DNA of 64,000 nucleotides from Aeromonas eucrenophila (GCF_000819865.1 NZ_CDDF01000005.1:746252-810251); one strand, 5' to 3'; counted from the first letter of the stretch, positions 16,990-26,550 are shown. Notes: generated from the letters alone by a model not told the origin. Numbers and translations: made by a program.

Positions 16990-17895
16990 ATGCAGGGATC
17001 AGACATTTTCATTGGCATCGATCTGGGGGGCACCCAGTTGCGGGTGGCCGCCATCACGGGGGAGGGCGTCATCCTGGAGCAGCTCAGGATGCTGACCGAC
17101 AGTGCCCGTGGTTACAGGGCCATCGTTGCCGACATGCAGCGCGCCTGCCGACGCCTGACACAGGCGCATCGGGTCGCCGGAATAGGGGTCATAGCCCCGG
17201 GGCCGCTGGATGCGGTCAACGGGGTGATCCATGCGCAGCCCACCTTGCCGGACTGGGATGCGGTCCCGCTTCGGGCGATGCTGGAGGCCGAGTTCGGCCT
17301 GCCGGTACGGTTGGAGAACGACGCCAATGGTGCCGCCTTGGGGGAAGCCCTGCTCGGGGCGGGCAGAGGCCATAGCAGCGTCTTCTACATCACGGTGAGC
17401 ACCGGTGTCGGCGGTGGTTTCATCTACAAGCGGCAGCTGATCAGCGGCGCACACAACTGTGCCGGCGAGATTGCCAATATGATCATCTCCGAAGAGGGCC
17501 CCCATGGGGACGGCCTGAACCGGGGCGCGCTGGAGAGCCTGACCAGCGGCACGGCGCTGGGACAACAGGCGAGGGCGTGGGGATTGGCGGATGCAGCCGC
17601 GCTGCTGACCCAGGCCGAGCCAAGAGCCCGTTTCGTCGCCAACCTGAGCACCGGCATTGCCAACGTCATTCACACCCTCAACCCGGACATCATCATCATG
17701 GGGGGCGGAGTGATGAACTCCCAGGCCCTGTTCTGGGATGAGTTGCAACGGCAGACAGATGAGAAGCTCTACCCCTACCTCAGGGGCAAGACCCGCTTCG
17801 TCCTGGCGGCGCTGGACGGCAATGCCGGTATCGTGGGGGCCGCCCTGTTGGCCCAGCAGCGGCTTGAGGAAGAGACGAGCCCGTCCCGGGGGTGA
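16990..17895 (+). CDS. ROK-family sugar kinase lacking the zinc-binding cysteine motif
   Basis: 301 residues. ATP-binding IGIDLGGTQLRVAAI (about 8-22), ENDANGAALGEA with the catalytic Asp, and STGVGGGFI identify a ROK kinase, the family of glucokinase, NagK and fructokinases. The usual zinc signature CxCGxxGCxE is absent: after GAHNCAGEIANM the sequence reads GPHGDGLNRGALE. This divergence may alter folding or specificity. The start is ATG 16990, 6 bp after GAGAGGA; a longer frame from 16972 begins at TTG. It follows the lipoprotein terminator, so it may have its own promoter. It probably phosphorylates the free sugar released by the GH4 enzyme. Confidence 0.85.
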   Translation: MQGSDIFIGIDLGGTQLRVAAITGEGVILEQLRMLTDSARGYRAIVADMQRACRRLTQAHRVAGIGVIAPGPLDAVNGVIHAQPTLPDWDAVPLRAMLEAEFGLPVRLENDANGAALGEALLGAGRGHSSVFYITVSTGVGGGFIYKRQLISGAHNCAGEIANMIISEEGPHGDGLNRGALESLTSGTALGQQARAWGLADAAALLTQAEPRARFVANLSTGIANVIHTLNPDIIIMGGGVMNSQALFWDELQRQTDEKLYPYLRGKTRFVLAALDGNAGIVGAALLAQQRLEEETSPSRG

Positions 17896-18018
17896 GTGTT
17901 TAAGCGCAGGCGTGAGGCTCAACCAGCAGCACCCGCCGACGCTTGCCGACAGTGACCTGCGTGATTTCCACGAACAGCTTCGATTGTTACTCAACAATCA
18001 TTGACATGGATGTAGCAC

Positions 18019-19404
18019 ATGAAAGGAAACCTGATTGCCCTGAGCCTGTTGCTCGCCACCGGCGCCGCGATGGCAACCACCACCATAGACGTGAACTTCA
18101 TGGTGCCGCAGGCCATGGCCGACAGCCAGGGTCGCGAGGCGCTGTTTGCCGGCCTGCGCGCCAACCTCGGCAAGGTGGACGAGTTCTACCTGTCGAAGTA
18201 CACCGGCATCACCAAGAATGGCAAGCCGGAGGATATCCACTTCAACCTGCGCCAGATCCTCGTGCTCAGCGACAAAACCGCCGATCCTGAGTGCCAGGAT
18301 GGCTTGGCCCATACCGCTATGGTGCTGTACCAGGACGGACAGATTGCGGCCAAGGGCAATATGGCGCCCAGTGAGCCCGGGTACGACACCGCCTGCATCT
18401 CCCCCGAAGATGCCGAGCTTATTCGGCTTGCCGGGCGCAGCTCAGGCGCGGATTTCTGGGTCACGCTGCACGATGGCTTCCTCCACGGCTATGCCATCGG
18501 GCTGGCGAGAGGCCAGATGGATGCGGAGGTGAAGCTCACCAATGTTGCCACCACCGGCGGCTACTATGCCCCCGGCAGCCTGGCACACGAGTTCCTTCAC
18601 TTCTTCGGCGGGGTAGACCTTTACAACAAAGCGGAAAATGCCCTCTGTCAGCCTGACGGTGCCTGGTCGGGGCGCTTGATGTGCCGTAGCCCCCAAGTCC
18701 CGAACGCCAACCTGTTTGGCAGCACTCGGTACCTGGATGAGAAGCTGTTTTTGCAACGCTTCTACGACAGGGCCGACTCGACCATGGACGACTGGACCTA
18801 TAACGGCATCAACCGCAGCCGCTCCGCATTCGCGGCATCGGGGGCGGCGGTGATGACGGCGCCAATCAACGGCAGCCGTGTCGCCAGCCTGCAGGTGAGT
18901 GGCAGCACCCTCTCCCGGGAGGTGCCCTTCCTCACGCTGAGCGTCAGGGTGAAGGGAGCGGGCCAGTATGCGCAGCCCGTCGCGGTGGAGCTCTATACCC
19001 AGGGCGTCACCGCCAGAGCCGGCGATAACTACTTCGATGATGTCACCCAGACCCTGACATTCGATCCGGGCAACCCCGACTACGAGGTCACGGCCGACGG
19101 CAGCTGGGTGAAGACCGTGCGACTCACCAGCAAAAACCTGGACTTCAGTGGAGACAAGACGCTGCTCCTGGGCCTGCGCGCTGGCAACGCCACCGCGGTC
19201 AATGCCGCTCAAACCACCATCACTGTCGCCAGAACCGGTCCGGCCCCTGCCCAGGCCGAGCCCGAGCCCGTCCAGAGCAGCGATGATGGCGCGAGTGTGC
19301 CTGTGATCAAGAGCACTGACGAGGGCTTCGGTGCTGGCGCCAGCTCGCCGCTGGTGTTGCTGGGGCTGGCTTGCCTCGCCTGGTGGCGCAGAAAGTACCG
19401 CTAA
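18019..19404 (+). CDS. exported metzincin-like protein with C-terminal membrane-anchor/sorting segment
   Basis: 461 residues. An N-terminal signal peptide ends near ATGAAMA. HEFLHFFGGVD at 190-200 matches HExxHxxGxxD, the snapalysin-type metzincin zinc motif (His190, Glu191, His194, Asp200), and RLM shortly after could be the Met-turn. The C-terminal half is beta-rich. The last roughly 25 residues (Gly/Ser-rich, a hydrophobic stretch, then WWRRKYR) look like a GlyGly-CTERM-type tail processed by rhombosortase in related bacteria. So it is probably a surface or secreted metalloprotease; the substrate is unknown. It may be unrelated to the upstream sugar locus. Confidence 0.7.
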   Translation: MKGNLIALSLLLATGAAMATTTIDVNFMVPQAMADSQGREALFAGLRANLGKVDEFYLSKYTGITKNGKPEDIHFNLRQILVLSDKTADPECQDGLAHTAMVLYQDGQIAAKGNMAPSEPGYDTACISPEDAELIRLAGRSSGADFWVTLHDGFLHGYAIGLARGQMDAEVKLTNVATTGGYYAPGSLAHEFLHFFGGVDLYNKAENALCQPDGAWSGRLMCRSPQVPNANLFGSTRYLDEKLFLQRFYDRADSTMDDWTYNGINRSRSAFAASGAAVMTAPINGSRVASLQVSGSTLSREVPFLTLSVRVKGAGQYAQPVAVELYTQGVTARAGDNYFDDVTQTLTFDPGNPDYEVTADGSWVKTVRLTSKNLDFSGDKTLLLGLRAGNATAVNAAQTTITVARTGPAPAQAEPEPVQSSDDGASVPVIKSTDEGFGAGASSPLVLLGLACLAWWRRKYR

Positions 19405-19495
19405 TGGAGGCTTTGGGGTTGCCACCCTGGCCGAGCAGGGGAGGGGATACAAACGATGGGCATCACCGCCTGAATCAACGGTGTGCCCATATGAA

Positions 19496-19520
19496 AAATG
19501 CCGGTCATTGACCGGCATTT
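19496..19520. terminator. bidirectional terminator between metzincin-like gene and aroP
   Basis: AATGCCGGTC and GACCGGCATT form a near-perfect palindrome. On the minus strand, where it ends aroP, it is followed by TTTTTCAT; on the plus strand by only TTT. Confidence 0.75.
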
Positions 19521-19539
19521 GCGTAAGAAGAGCGGAGGC

Positions 19540-20916
19540 TTAGCCGAGGTTGGTCGCGACAGGGCTACGACGCTTCAGTTTGAACTGATAGCCGATGGCC
19601 AGCACAATCAACCAGACCGGGATCAGCATCACCGAGATCTCCATGCCCGGGGTCAGGTACATGATGACCAGGATGGCGGCCATGAAGGCGAGGCAGAGGT
19701 AGTTACCGAACGGGTGCCAGAACGCCTTGAACTTGGGCTCTACCCCTTCGGCCTGCTTGGCCTTGCGGAACTTGAGGTGGGCGAGGCTTATCATGGCCCA
19801 GTTGATGACCAGGGCGGAGACCACCAGCGCCATCAGCAGACCAAAGGCCTTGCCCGGCATCAGGTAGTTGATCAGCACGCACAGCAGGGTCGCGGCGGCA
19901 GACACCGAGAGGGCGACCAGCGGCACGCCGCTCTTGTTGGTCTTGAGCAGGCTGCGCGGGCCGTTGCCCTGCTTGGCCAGGCCAAACAGCATGCGGCTGT
20001 TGCAGTAGACACAGCTGTTGTAGACCGACAGTGCGGCGGTCAGCACGACGATGTTGAGCACGGTGGCCACCAAGTCGCTGTCCAGGGCGTGGAAGATCAT
20101 CACGAAGGGACTGCCACCTTCCACCACCTTGCCCCAGGGGTAGAGGGACATCAGCACGGCCAGGGCACCGATATAGAAGATGAGGATGCGGTAGATCACC
20201 TGATTGGTGGCCTTGGGAATGCTCTTCTCGGGATCGTCGGCTTCTGCCGCCGTGATGCCGACCAGCTCCAGACCGCCGAAGGAGAACATGATCACCGCCA
20301 TGGCCATCACCAGTCCGTTGATGCCGTTGGGGAAGAAACCGCCCTGATCCCACAGGTTGGTCACGCTCGCCTCGGGGCCTGCGCCACCGGAGAACAGCAG
20401 ATAGCCGCCAAAGCCAATCATGCCGACGATGGCCACCACCTTGATGATGGCAAACCAGAACTCCATCTCGCCGAACGCCTTGACGTTGGTGAGGTTGATG
20501 GCGTTGATCAGCACGAAGAAGAAGGCCGCCGACATCCAGGTCGGGATCTCGGGCCACCAGTACTGCACGTAGATGCCGACCGCGGTCAGCTCGGCCATGC
20601 TCACCAGCACGTAGAGTACCCAGTAGTTCCAGCCGGAGGCGAAGCCGGCAAAGTCACCCCAATACTTGTAGGCAAAGTGGCTGAAGGAGCCGGCTACCGG
20701 CTCTTCCACCACCATCTCGCCGAGCTGGCGCATGATGAGGAAGGCGATGAAGCCGCCGATGGCGTAGCCGAGCAGCACCGAGGGACCCGCCATCTTGATG
20801 GTCTGGGCAATGCCGAGGAACAGGCCGGTACCGATGGCACCGCCCAATGCGATAAGCTGAATGTGGCGGTTTTTGAGGCCGCGTTTCAGCTCTCCGCCCT
20901 GTTGTTGAAGATCCAT
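19540..20916 (-). CDS. aroP: aromatic amino acid permease AroP (APC family)
   Basis: The 458-residue inner-membrane permease has about 12 hydrophobic segments. LKRGLKNRHIQLIALGGAIGTGLFLG and FSFGGLELVGITAAEADDPEKSIPKATNQVIYRI are nearly identical to E. coli AroP, which imports Phe, Tyr and Trp with protons. PheP and other amino acid permeases share these motifs, so substrate range is not certain, but similarity extends over the whole length. A short GGACGGAAG ribosome-binding site precedes the ATG. An imperfect palindrome upstream (21008-21035) may be an operator. It is divergent from a small membrane-protein gene. Confidence 0.85.
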   Translation of the reverse strand: MDLQQQGGELKRGLKNRHIQLIALGGAIGTGLFLGIAQTIKMAGPSVLLGYAIGGFIAFLIMRQLGEMVVEEPVAGSFSHFAYKYWGDFAGFASGWNYWVLYVLVSMAELTAVGIYVQYWWPEIPTWMSAAFFFVLINAINLTNVKAFGEMEFWFAIIKVVAIVGMIGFGGYLLFSGGAGPEASVTNLWDQGGFFPNGINGLVMAMAVIMFSFGGLELVGITAAEADDPEKSIPKATNQVIYRILIFYIGALAVLMSLYPWGKVVEGGSPFVMIFHALDSDLVATVLNIVVLTAALSVYNSCVYCNSRMLFGLAKQGNGPRSLLKTNKSGVPLVALSVSAAATLLCVLINYLMPGKAFGLLMALVVSALVINWAMISLAHLKFRKAKQAEGVEPKFKAFWHPFGNYLCLAFMAAILVIMYLTPGMEISVMLIPVWLIVLAIGYQFKLKRRSPVATNLG

Positions 20917-21275
20917 TCTTCCGTCCTTACGTCGCTGAAGTCACTCGTCTGTCGCCCGTCCACCTTTGCACTTCCTGTGCCCCGGCGCGGCACACTGTGC
21001 CGAAAACGTGACGAAATCCGTATTAATTTCGTTACGGTGTGCCACTCATCGTTTTTTATGGTGGCTACCAACCCGAGCAGAATAGTGATAATCGACCGCC
21101 CATGCACCTGTTTTCCTCATCATTGGCGCGTTTTTTGGGACCGATGCAGGTTTTTTATGATCCAGACGGGGGTTTTGGGAGTGATTGCTGGTTTTATGGG
21201 CGATTGGATTTAGAGTGGTTGACATGGCGGTATCGTCGTGTCCTATTGTCGTTCTTCTTCACGAAAGGACTCATT
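20917..21275. other. divergent intergenic region between aroP and a small membrane-protein gene
   Basis: About 360 bp with no convincing gene. It holds the inverted repeat at 21008-21035 and the AAAGGA ribosome-binding site (21264-21269) of the plus-strand gene. Confidence 0.5.
21008..21035. promoter_or_regulatory. imperfect palindrome, candidate operator for aroP
   Basis: GTGACGAAAT and ATTTCGTTAC flank an 8-bp spacer, with one mismatch in each 10-base arm. It does not match the TyrR box TGTAAA-N6-TTTACA, the usual aroP regulator site, so its binding factor is unknown. Confidence 0.35.
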
Positions 21276-21569
21276 ATGGTCGAACGTATTGTCGGGGGGC
21301 TGCTGTTCGCCGCGCTCTGGTTGGGGCTCTGGCTCTCCCCCATGTTGCTGACGATGGCAGCAGCCTGCCTCATCGTCTGGGGATGGCAGGGGGCGGATTA
21401 TCTGGTGGCCAACATCATCATGGTGCTGACACTGGCCGCGGGCATTGGCCTGGTACCCGCCTGCTGGCTGAGTGAGCGGGTACGCAAGGGCCCCGGTCTG
21501 CTGACCCTGCATGGCTGGCTGATGAACAATAAAGAGCTCAACAAGCCGGGCTCCCGCCCTCATTTATGA
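21276..21569 (+). CDS. small inner-membrane protein, hypothetical
   Basis: The 97-residue protein has two or three hydrophobic segments (about 5-35 and 42-65) and a basic, hydrophilic C-terminus. The start is ATG 21276 with AAAGGA at 21264-21269; longer frames upstream have no such site. I do not recognise the family. It stands alone, with its own terminator. Confidence 0.65.
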   Translation: MVERIVGGLLFAALWLGLWLSPMLLTMAAACLIVWGWQGADYLVANIIMVLTLAAGIGLVPACWLSERVRKGPGLLTLHGWLMNNKELNKPGSRPHL

Positions 21570-21577
21570 TGGCAATG

Positions 21578-21607
21578 ACGCCGACGCACCCCGTCGGCGT
21601 TATTTTT
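21578..21607 (+). terminator. intrinsic terminator
   Basis: ACGCCGACG (21578-21586) pairs with CGTCGGCGT (21592-21600), followed by TATTTTTG. Confidence 0.85.
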
Positions 21608-21680
21608 GCCCCTCTCTACTGTTCATTTATATTGCCGCACCCTTTCCTGCTGGAATTTCATACCAATCATGTCATGTTTG

Positions 21681-22553
21681 TCAGCACAGTTGACGGCGCA
21701 AGCCGGTGGCCTCCAGGATCTTGGCGCTGATCTCCTCCACCGAGTGAGAGCTGGTGTCGAGGAAGTGGATCGCCTCCTGACGAAACAGCCGCTCCACGCT
21801 CGCCAGCTCCTGATCGCACTGCTCAAGGGACGAATAACGGCTGTTGGCGCGGCGCTGGTTGCGGATCTCGTGCAGCCGCTGGGGCGCTATGGTGAGGCCG
21901 AACAGCTTGTGGCGGTTGGCCTTGAGGGCCGCAGGCAGCTCGAGTGAGCCCATGTCCTGTTCGATGAAGGGGTAGTTGGCTGCGCGAATGCCAAACTGCA
22001 GCGCCAGATAGAGGCTGGTCGGCGTCTTGCCGCAGCGGGACACCCCGATGAGGATGATGTCCGCCTCGTCATACTCCTTGGTGGTGATGCCATCGTCGTT
22101 GCTGAGGGCGAAGTTCACCGCCTCGATGCGATCGTCGTAGAGCTTGCGGTTCTCCATGCCATGGGTGCGATGCAGCCTGGGCTCGGCCTTGATGCCGAGC
22201 TCCTGTTCGAGCGGGCTCACGAAGGTGTTGAGAAAGTCGTGGCTGCTGGCCTGGGCCTTGAGCACCTCTTCGCGTACCTGGGGGTCGACTATGGTGTGAA
22301 ACAGGATGGGGCGCACCCCGGTCTGGCGAAACTGTTCGTCGATCCGCAGCCGTACCTGGCGGGCCTTCTCCTGAGTCTCTACGAAGGGGATGGTGACCTG
22401 CTCGAACACCAGGGGGAACTGGCTCAACACGGCGTGACCGAACACCTCGGCGGTGATGGCGGTGCCGTCGGATACATAGAATACGGTGTGCAATGGGGAC
22501 TCCTGTGATGCGCTTCGGTGCGGTGGCAAGGTAGAAGTATCTCTCGAAACCAT
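21681..22553 (-). CDS. ppsR: PEP synthase regulatory protein (kinase/pyrophosphorylase, DUF299)
   Basis: 290 residues. [22 protein letters not shown] is the family N-terminus, and [18 protein letters not shown] is the P-loop of the DUF299 bifunctional kinase/pyrophosphorylases (E. coli YdiA/PpsR), which inactivate and reactivate PEP synthase by phosphorylating a Thr next to its catalytic His. The frame could open at 22634, but ATG 22553 has AAAGGTGAT directly upstream and gives a near-standard length with a short extension. It is divergent from ppsA, the conserved arrangement. Confidence 0.93.
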   Translation of the reverse strand: MVSRDTSTLPPHRSASQESPLHTVFYVSDGTAITAEVFGHAVLSQFPLVFEQVTIPFVETQEKARQVRLRIDEQFRQTGVRPILFHTIVDPQVREEVLKAQASSHDFLNTFVSPLEQELGIKAEPRLHRTHGMENRKLYDDRIEAVNFALSNDDGITTKEYDEADIILIGVSRCGKTPTSLYLALQFGIRAANYPFIEQDMGSLELPAALKANRHKLFGLTIAPQRLHEIRNQRRANSRYSSLEQCDQELASVERLFRQEAIHFLDTSSHSVEEISAKILEATGLRRQLC

Positions 22554-22698
22554 ATCACCTTTGTCAACAGGTCTGCCGTAGCCAAGTTGTGAACTCGCTT
22601 GCAAACCTGAGTCGTTACCTTTTTGTGTCGGCATTGTAGAATGTCTGTGTCAAACGGCCATCCCCAAATCTTGCAGGGGATATTTTTGACAATAAGTA

Positions 22699-22710
22699 GA
22701 AAACGTTTTC
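22699..22710. promoter_or_regulatory. palindrome GAAAACGTTTTC in the ppsR/ppsA divergent region, possible Cra (FruR) site
   Basis: A perfect 12-bp palindrome lies about 92 bp upstream of the ppsA start. Cra activates ppsA in enterobacteria and binds TGAAWCGNTTNW-like sequences. The match is partial, so any LacI-family regulator is possible. Confidence 0.4.
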
Positions 22711-22801
22711 ATGGTCGTTGGCAAGCACACACCAACAAAAACATATGATTTGGCACAGCAGGTGCGTTGACACCCTGGCCCACCAACCTGGAGACATGCA
22801 A

Positions 22802-25174
22802 ATGCAACAGTACGTACTCTGGTACGAGCAGCTCGGTATGCAGGACGTAGAGCGCGTCGGCGGCAAGAATGCATCCCTTGGCGAGATGATCAGCAACCTC
22901 GCGGGTGCCGGTGTATCCGTGCCGGGCGGCTTCGCGACCACCGCCTTTGCGTTTAACGAGTTTCTGGAGTTAAGCGGCCTCAACGGCAAGATCCACGACT
23001 TGCTCGACAGCCTGGACGTGGACGACATCGCCGCCCTCAACCGGGCCGGCCAGCAGATCCGCGACTGGGTGGTGGACGCACCATTCCAGCCTGCGCTGGA
23101 GCAGGCCGTGCGCGCCGCCTATGACAAGCTGAGTGCGGGTCTCGAGGCCTCCTTCGCGGTGCGATCCTCCGCCACCGCGGAAGATATGCCGGACGCCTCC
23201 TTCGCCGGCCAGCAGGAGACCTTCCTCAACGTGCGCGGCATCGATTCCGTCATGACCGCCATCAAGCATGTGTTTGCCTCCCTGTTCAACGACCGCGCCA
23301 TCTCCTATCGGGTGCATCAGGGCTATGACCACAAGGGCGTGGCGCTCTCGGCCGGGATACAGCGCATGGTGCGCTCGGATCTCGCCGCCTCCGGCGTCAT
23401 GTTCACCCTGGACACCGAGTCCGGTTTCAACGACGTGGTCTTCATCACCGGCAGCCAGGGCCTGGGCGAGATGGTGGTGCAGGGCGCCGTCAACCCGGAC
23501 GAATTCTATGTGCACAAGCCGACTCTCAAGGCCGGTCGCCCCGCCGTGGTGCGCAAGACCCTGGGCTCCAAACTCATCAAGATGACCTACTCCGATGACG
23601 CCGGTCACGGCCGTCAGGTGAAGATCGTCGATACCTTGGATGCCGAGCGCAACCGCTTCTGCATCACCGATGAAGAGGTGATGGCGCTGGCGAAACAGGC
23701 CCTCATCATCGAGCAGCACTACGGTCGCCCGATGGACATCGAGTGGGCCAAGGATGGTCAGGACGGTCAGCTCTACATAGTCCAGGCCCGCCCCGAGACG
23801 GTGCGCAGCCGCCAGGAGGCGAACACCCTGGAGCGTTTTGCGCTGAAACAATCCGGCAAGGTGCTGATCGAGGGGCGCGCCATCGGCCACAAGATTGGCT
23901 CGGGCCCGGCGCGGGTCATCTCCTCCATCAGCCAGATGGACGAAGTGCAGCCCGGCGACGTGCTGGTCACCGACATGACGGATCCGGACTGGGAGCCCAT
24001 CATGAAACGGGCCTCCGCCATCGTCACCAACCGCGGCGGCCGCACCTGTCACGCCGCCATCATCGCCCGTGAGCTGGGGATCCCGGCCGTGGTGGGCTGT
24101 GGCGATGCCACCAAGCGCATCGAGCCGGGCCAGCTCATCACCGTCTCCTGTGCCGAAGGGGACACCGGCTTCATCTACGACGGTGAGCTCGACTTCGACG
24201 TGGCGGTGACCGAGGTGGGCAACATGCCGCGCCTGCCCATCAAGATCATGATGAACGTCGGCAACCCGGACCGCGCCTTCGACTTCGCCCAGTTGCCCAA
24301 CGCCGGCGTGGGCCTGGCGCGCCTCGAGTTCATCATCAACCGCATGATCGGCGTTCACCCCAAGGCGCTGCTGGAGTTCAACCAGCAGACTCCGGAGCTC
24401 AAGGCCACCATCACCAAGATGATCGCGGGCTACGACAGCCCCCGTGAATACTATGTGGCCAAGCTGAGCGAAGGCATCGCCACCCTGGCCGCCGCCTTCT
24501 GGCCGGAGCGGGTCATAGTGCGGATGTCGGACTTCAAGTCCAACGAGTACGCCAACCTGGTGGGCGGTCGTGACTACGAGCCCCACGAAGAGAATCCCAT
24601 GATCGGTTTCCGTGGCGCCTCCCGTTACATCGCCGACAGCTTCCGCCCCTGCTTCGCCCTGGAGTGCGAGGCGATGAAGCGGGTGCGTGATGGCATGGGC
24701 CTGACCAACGTCGAGGTGATGATCCCCTTCGTGCGCACCGTGGGGGAAGCGGAGCAGGTAGTGGAGATCCTGGCGGAGAACGGTCTGCGCCGTGGCGAGC
24801 GTGGTCTCAAGGTCATCATGATGTGCGAGCTGCCCTCCAACGCCCTGTTGGCGGATCAGTTCCTGCAGCACTTCGATGGCTTCTCCATCGGCTCCAACGA
24901 CATGACCCAGCTCACACTCGGACTGGACCGGGATTCCGGCCTCATCGCCCACCTGTTCGATGAGCGCAACGAGGCGGTCAAGGCGCTGCTGTCCATGGCC
25001 ATCCAGGCCGCCCGCAAGGCGGGCAAGTATGTGGGCATCTGCGGTCAGGGCCCGTCCGATCACCCGGACTTCGCCGCCTGGCTGGTCGAGCAGGGCATAG
25101 ATTCGGTGTCCCTCAACCCCGATACCGTGGTCGACACCTGGCTCTATCTGGCCGAGCAACACAAGGCCCACTGA
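22802..25174 (+). CDS. ppsA: phosphoenolpyruvate synthase
   Basis: 790 residues; E. coli PpsA has 792. The enzyme converts pyruvate plus ATP to PEP, AMP and phosphate for gluconeogenesis. The N-terminal ATP-grasp-like domain starts [25 protein letters not shown]. The phosphohistidine is in [21 protein letters not shown] (about His416). The C-terminal PEP/pyruvate barrel has [17 protein letters not shown] and Cys in [10 protein letters not shown]. The Thr target of PpsR lies just before the catalytic His. ATG 22802 is 8 bp after GGAG; ATG 22796 is too close to it. A strong terminator follows. Confidence 0.97.
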   Translation: MQQYVLWYEQLGMQDVERVGGKNASLGEMISNLAGAGVSVPGGFATTAFAFNEFLELSGLNGKIHDLLDSLDVDDIAALNRAGQQIRDWVVDAPFQPALEQAVRAAYDKLSAGLEASFAVRSSATAEDMPDASFAGQQETFLNVRGIDSVMTAIKHVFASLFNDRAISYRVHQGYDHKGVALSAGIQRMVRSDLAASGVMFTLDTESGFNDVVFITGSQGLGEMVVQGAVNPDEFYVHKPTLKAGRPAVVRKTLGSKLIKMTYSDDAGHGRQVKIVDTLDAERNRFCITDEEVMALAKQALIIEQHYGRPMDIEWAKDGQDGQLYIVQARPETVRSRQEANTLERFALKQSGKVLIEGRAIGHKIGSGPARVISSISQMDEVQPGDVLVTDMTDPDWEPIMKRASAIVTNRGGRTCHAAIIARELGIPAVVGCGDATKRIEPGQLITVSCAEGDTGFIYDGELDFDVAVTEVGNMPRLPIKIMMNVGNPDRAFDFAQLPNAGVGLARLEFIINRMIGVHPKALLEFNQQTPELKATITKMIAGYDSPREYYVAKLSEGIATLAAAFWPERVIVRMSDFKSNEYANLVGGRDYEPHEENPMIGFRGASRYIADSFRPCFALECEAMKRVRDGMGLTNVEVMIPFVRTVGEAEQVVEILAENGLRRGERGLKVIMMCELPSNALLADQFLQHFDGFSIGSNDMTQLTLGLDRDSGLIAHLFDERNEAVKALLSMAIQAARKAGKYVGICGQGPSDHPDFAAWLVEQGIDSVSLNPDTVVDTWLYLAEQHKAH

Positions 25175-25201
25175 TCCGACATAACAGTCGCGGACGATAA
25201 T

Positions 25202-25230
25202 AAAAACGGCGCCCACAGGGCGCCGTTTTT
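25202..25230 (+). terminator. intrinsic terminator after ppsA
   Basis: A 13-bp perfect stem (AAAAACGGCGCCC with GGGCGCCGTTTTT) and a 3-base loop ending in T5. Confidence 0.92.
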
Positions 25231-25458
25231 ATATCTGACAGCAGCTGTGTCATCTATTGTCCGATGCCTCTGCGCTGCTTGTTCAAAATAAGCGTGTCAG
25301 CGCGTGCTTTTACACTCCGTTACATCGGCGTGCCTGCCCGGCGTTTCATAATAAGCCCCTGATCGGATGGGGCTGGATATATTCCCACATGCGAACGAAA
25401 TAGCGCCTCTTTGGGGCTAGCCATCAATGAATCACATCAATATTGCCAGGGTAGGCGG

Positions 25459-26472
25459 ATGTCACAGAGCGTATCAAATCAGGTGATCAGGAGAATGTTG
25501 GCGGCCTGCCAACAACAAGGGGGAGACTCGGAGGCCATATTGATGGCGGCCGGTCTGACAGTATTCGATATCAACCGGACGCAGGGCCGGATCCTGGCCC
25601 AGAGCCATTACCGCGCACTGAGCCTGATGCAGGGCTATTTGAGCGGGTTTCACCAGGAGATCCTCTCCTATGACATAGACCAGCTCTATGGGCACTACCC
25701 GCCGCTCATCAGCCTCTGCCTGAACCGGCCATCCCCCCGGGCGGCCATCGAGGCCCTGCTGGCCTATCGCACCGTCATCGGCAACTGCGACGATTTCCGG
25801 GTAAAGACGGGCGCGCTCCACACTCAATATGAGTATATCAATCAAGGGCCTGCCATCCTGGGGGCGAGTCAGGCCATCCCCAACTTTGTCATCCTCTACC
25901 GGATCCTGCGCGTCTATGAACCCGCGATCGAGGTGTCGCTGGGCTTTATCGGCAAGCCACCGGCCCACCACGGTCAGCTGGATCACTTCTTCGGCACCCG
26001 CTGCCGCTGGGAGCAGGAGGCGAATACCCTGACTCTCGCCAACACCCTGCTGGATAGGCGCAGCGATTGTTACAACGAGCCCCTTAGCCGTTTGCAAATC
26101 GGCCAGCTTGAGCATATTTGCGCCGAGATAGCCGAGCGGGTGCCCTTTACCCATCAGGTGGGGGAGCGGATCCGTCACAAAATTTGCGAGGGGGGGATGG
26201 AGAGCGATGAGAATGTGCTAGAGGATGTTTGCTCGACCATGAATATCAGCCGCTGGACCCTGAACCGGAAATTGCAGGGGGAGGGTGGCAGCTTCTCCAC
26301 CATTTTAAAACAGGTCAGGATGACGGAGGCCTGCCGATTATTGGAGCAAGGGGAGCAGACGCTGCAAAATATCAGCGATCTGGTGGGTTTCTCCTCCCAG
26401 AGTGCCTTCAATCGTTTCTTCAAGGCCAATGCCAATATGACCCCGCTGGTCTATCGCAACTCCCGCCAATAA
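25459..26472 (+). CDS. AraC-family transcriptional regulator
   Basis: 337 residues. The N-terminal domain (about 1-220) resembles the arabinose-binding-type AraC N-terminus seen in OruR/GadX-like regulators. The C-terminal double helix-turn-helix (about 240-337) includes MNISRWTLNRKLQGEGGSFSTILKQVRMTEACRLL and ISDLVGFSSQSAFNRFFKANANMTPLVYR, the classic AraC signature. ATG 25459 is chosen on the GTAGGCGG site; an upstream extension from TTG 25411 adds 16 residues. It is convergent with the GH3 gene, with no obvious regulated partner. Confidence 0.9.
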   Translation: MSQSVSNQVIRRMLAACQQQGGDSEAILMAAGLTVFDINRTQGRILAQSHYRALSLMQGYLSGFHQEILSYDIDQLYGHYPPLISLCLNRPSPRAAIEALLAYRTVIGNCDDFRVKTGALHTQYEYINQGPAILGASQAIPNFVILYRILRVYEPAIEVSLGFIGKPPAHHGQLDHFFGTRCRWEQEANTLTLANTLLDRRSDCYNEPLSRLQIGQLEHICAEIAERVPFTHQVGERIRHKICEGGMESDENVLEDVCSTMNISRWTLNRKLQGEGGSFSTILKQVRMTEACRLLEQGEQTLQNISDLVGFSSQSAFNRFFKANANMTPLVYRNSRQ

Positions 26473-26498
26473 AAAGGGACCGGGGCAATCCCGGTCCC
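26471..26498 (-). terminator. terminator of the GH3 gene (minus strand)
   Basis: Read on the minus strand, GGGACCGGG and CCCGGTCCC form a 9-bp stem followed by TTTTTATT. A second perfect 10-bp hairpin (26519-26528 with 26535-26544) lies between it and the GH3 stop codon. Confidence 0.8.
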
Positions 26499-26550
26499 TG
26501 ATGATGGGGCCACAACATGGGAGTGGGCACTGGCGCCCACTCCCGCCCCG

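Noticed and set aside
19498-21213. 571-codon plus-strand open frame opposite aroP
   Set aside because: It is a low-complexity His/Gly/Asp-rich shadow of the permease gene on the other strand.
22970-25216. 748-codon minus-strand frame opposite ppsA
   Set aside because: It is a shadow of a strongly biased GC-rich gene, with no ribosome-binding site or known domain.
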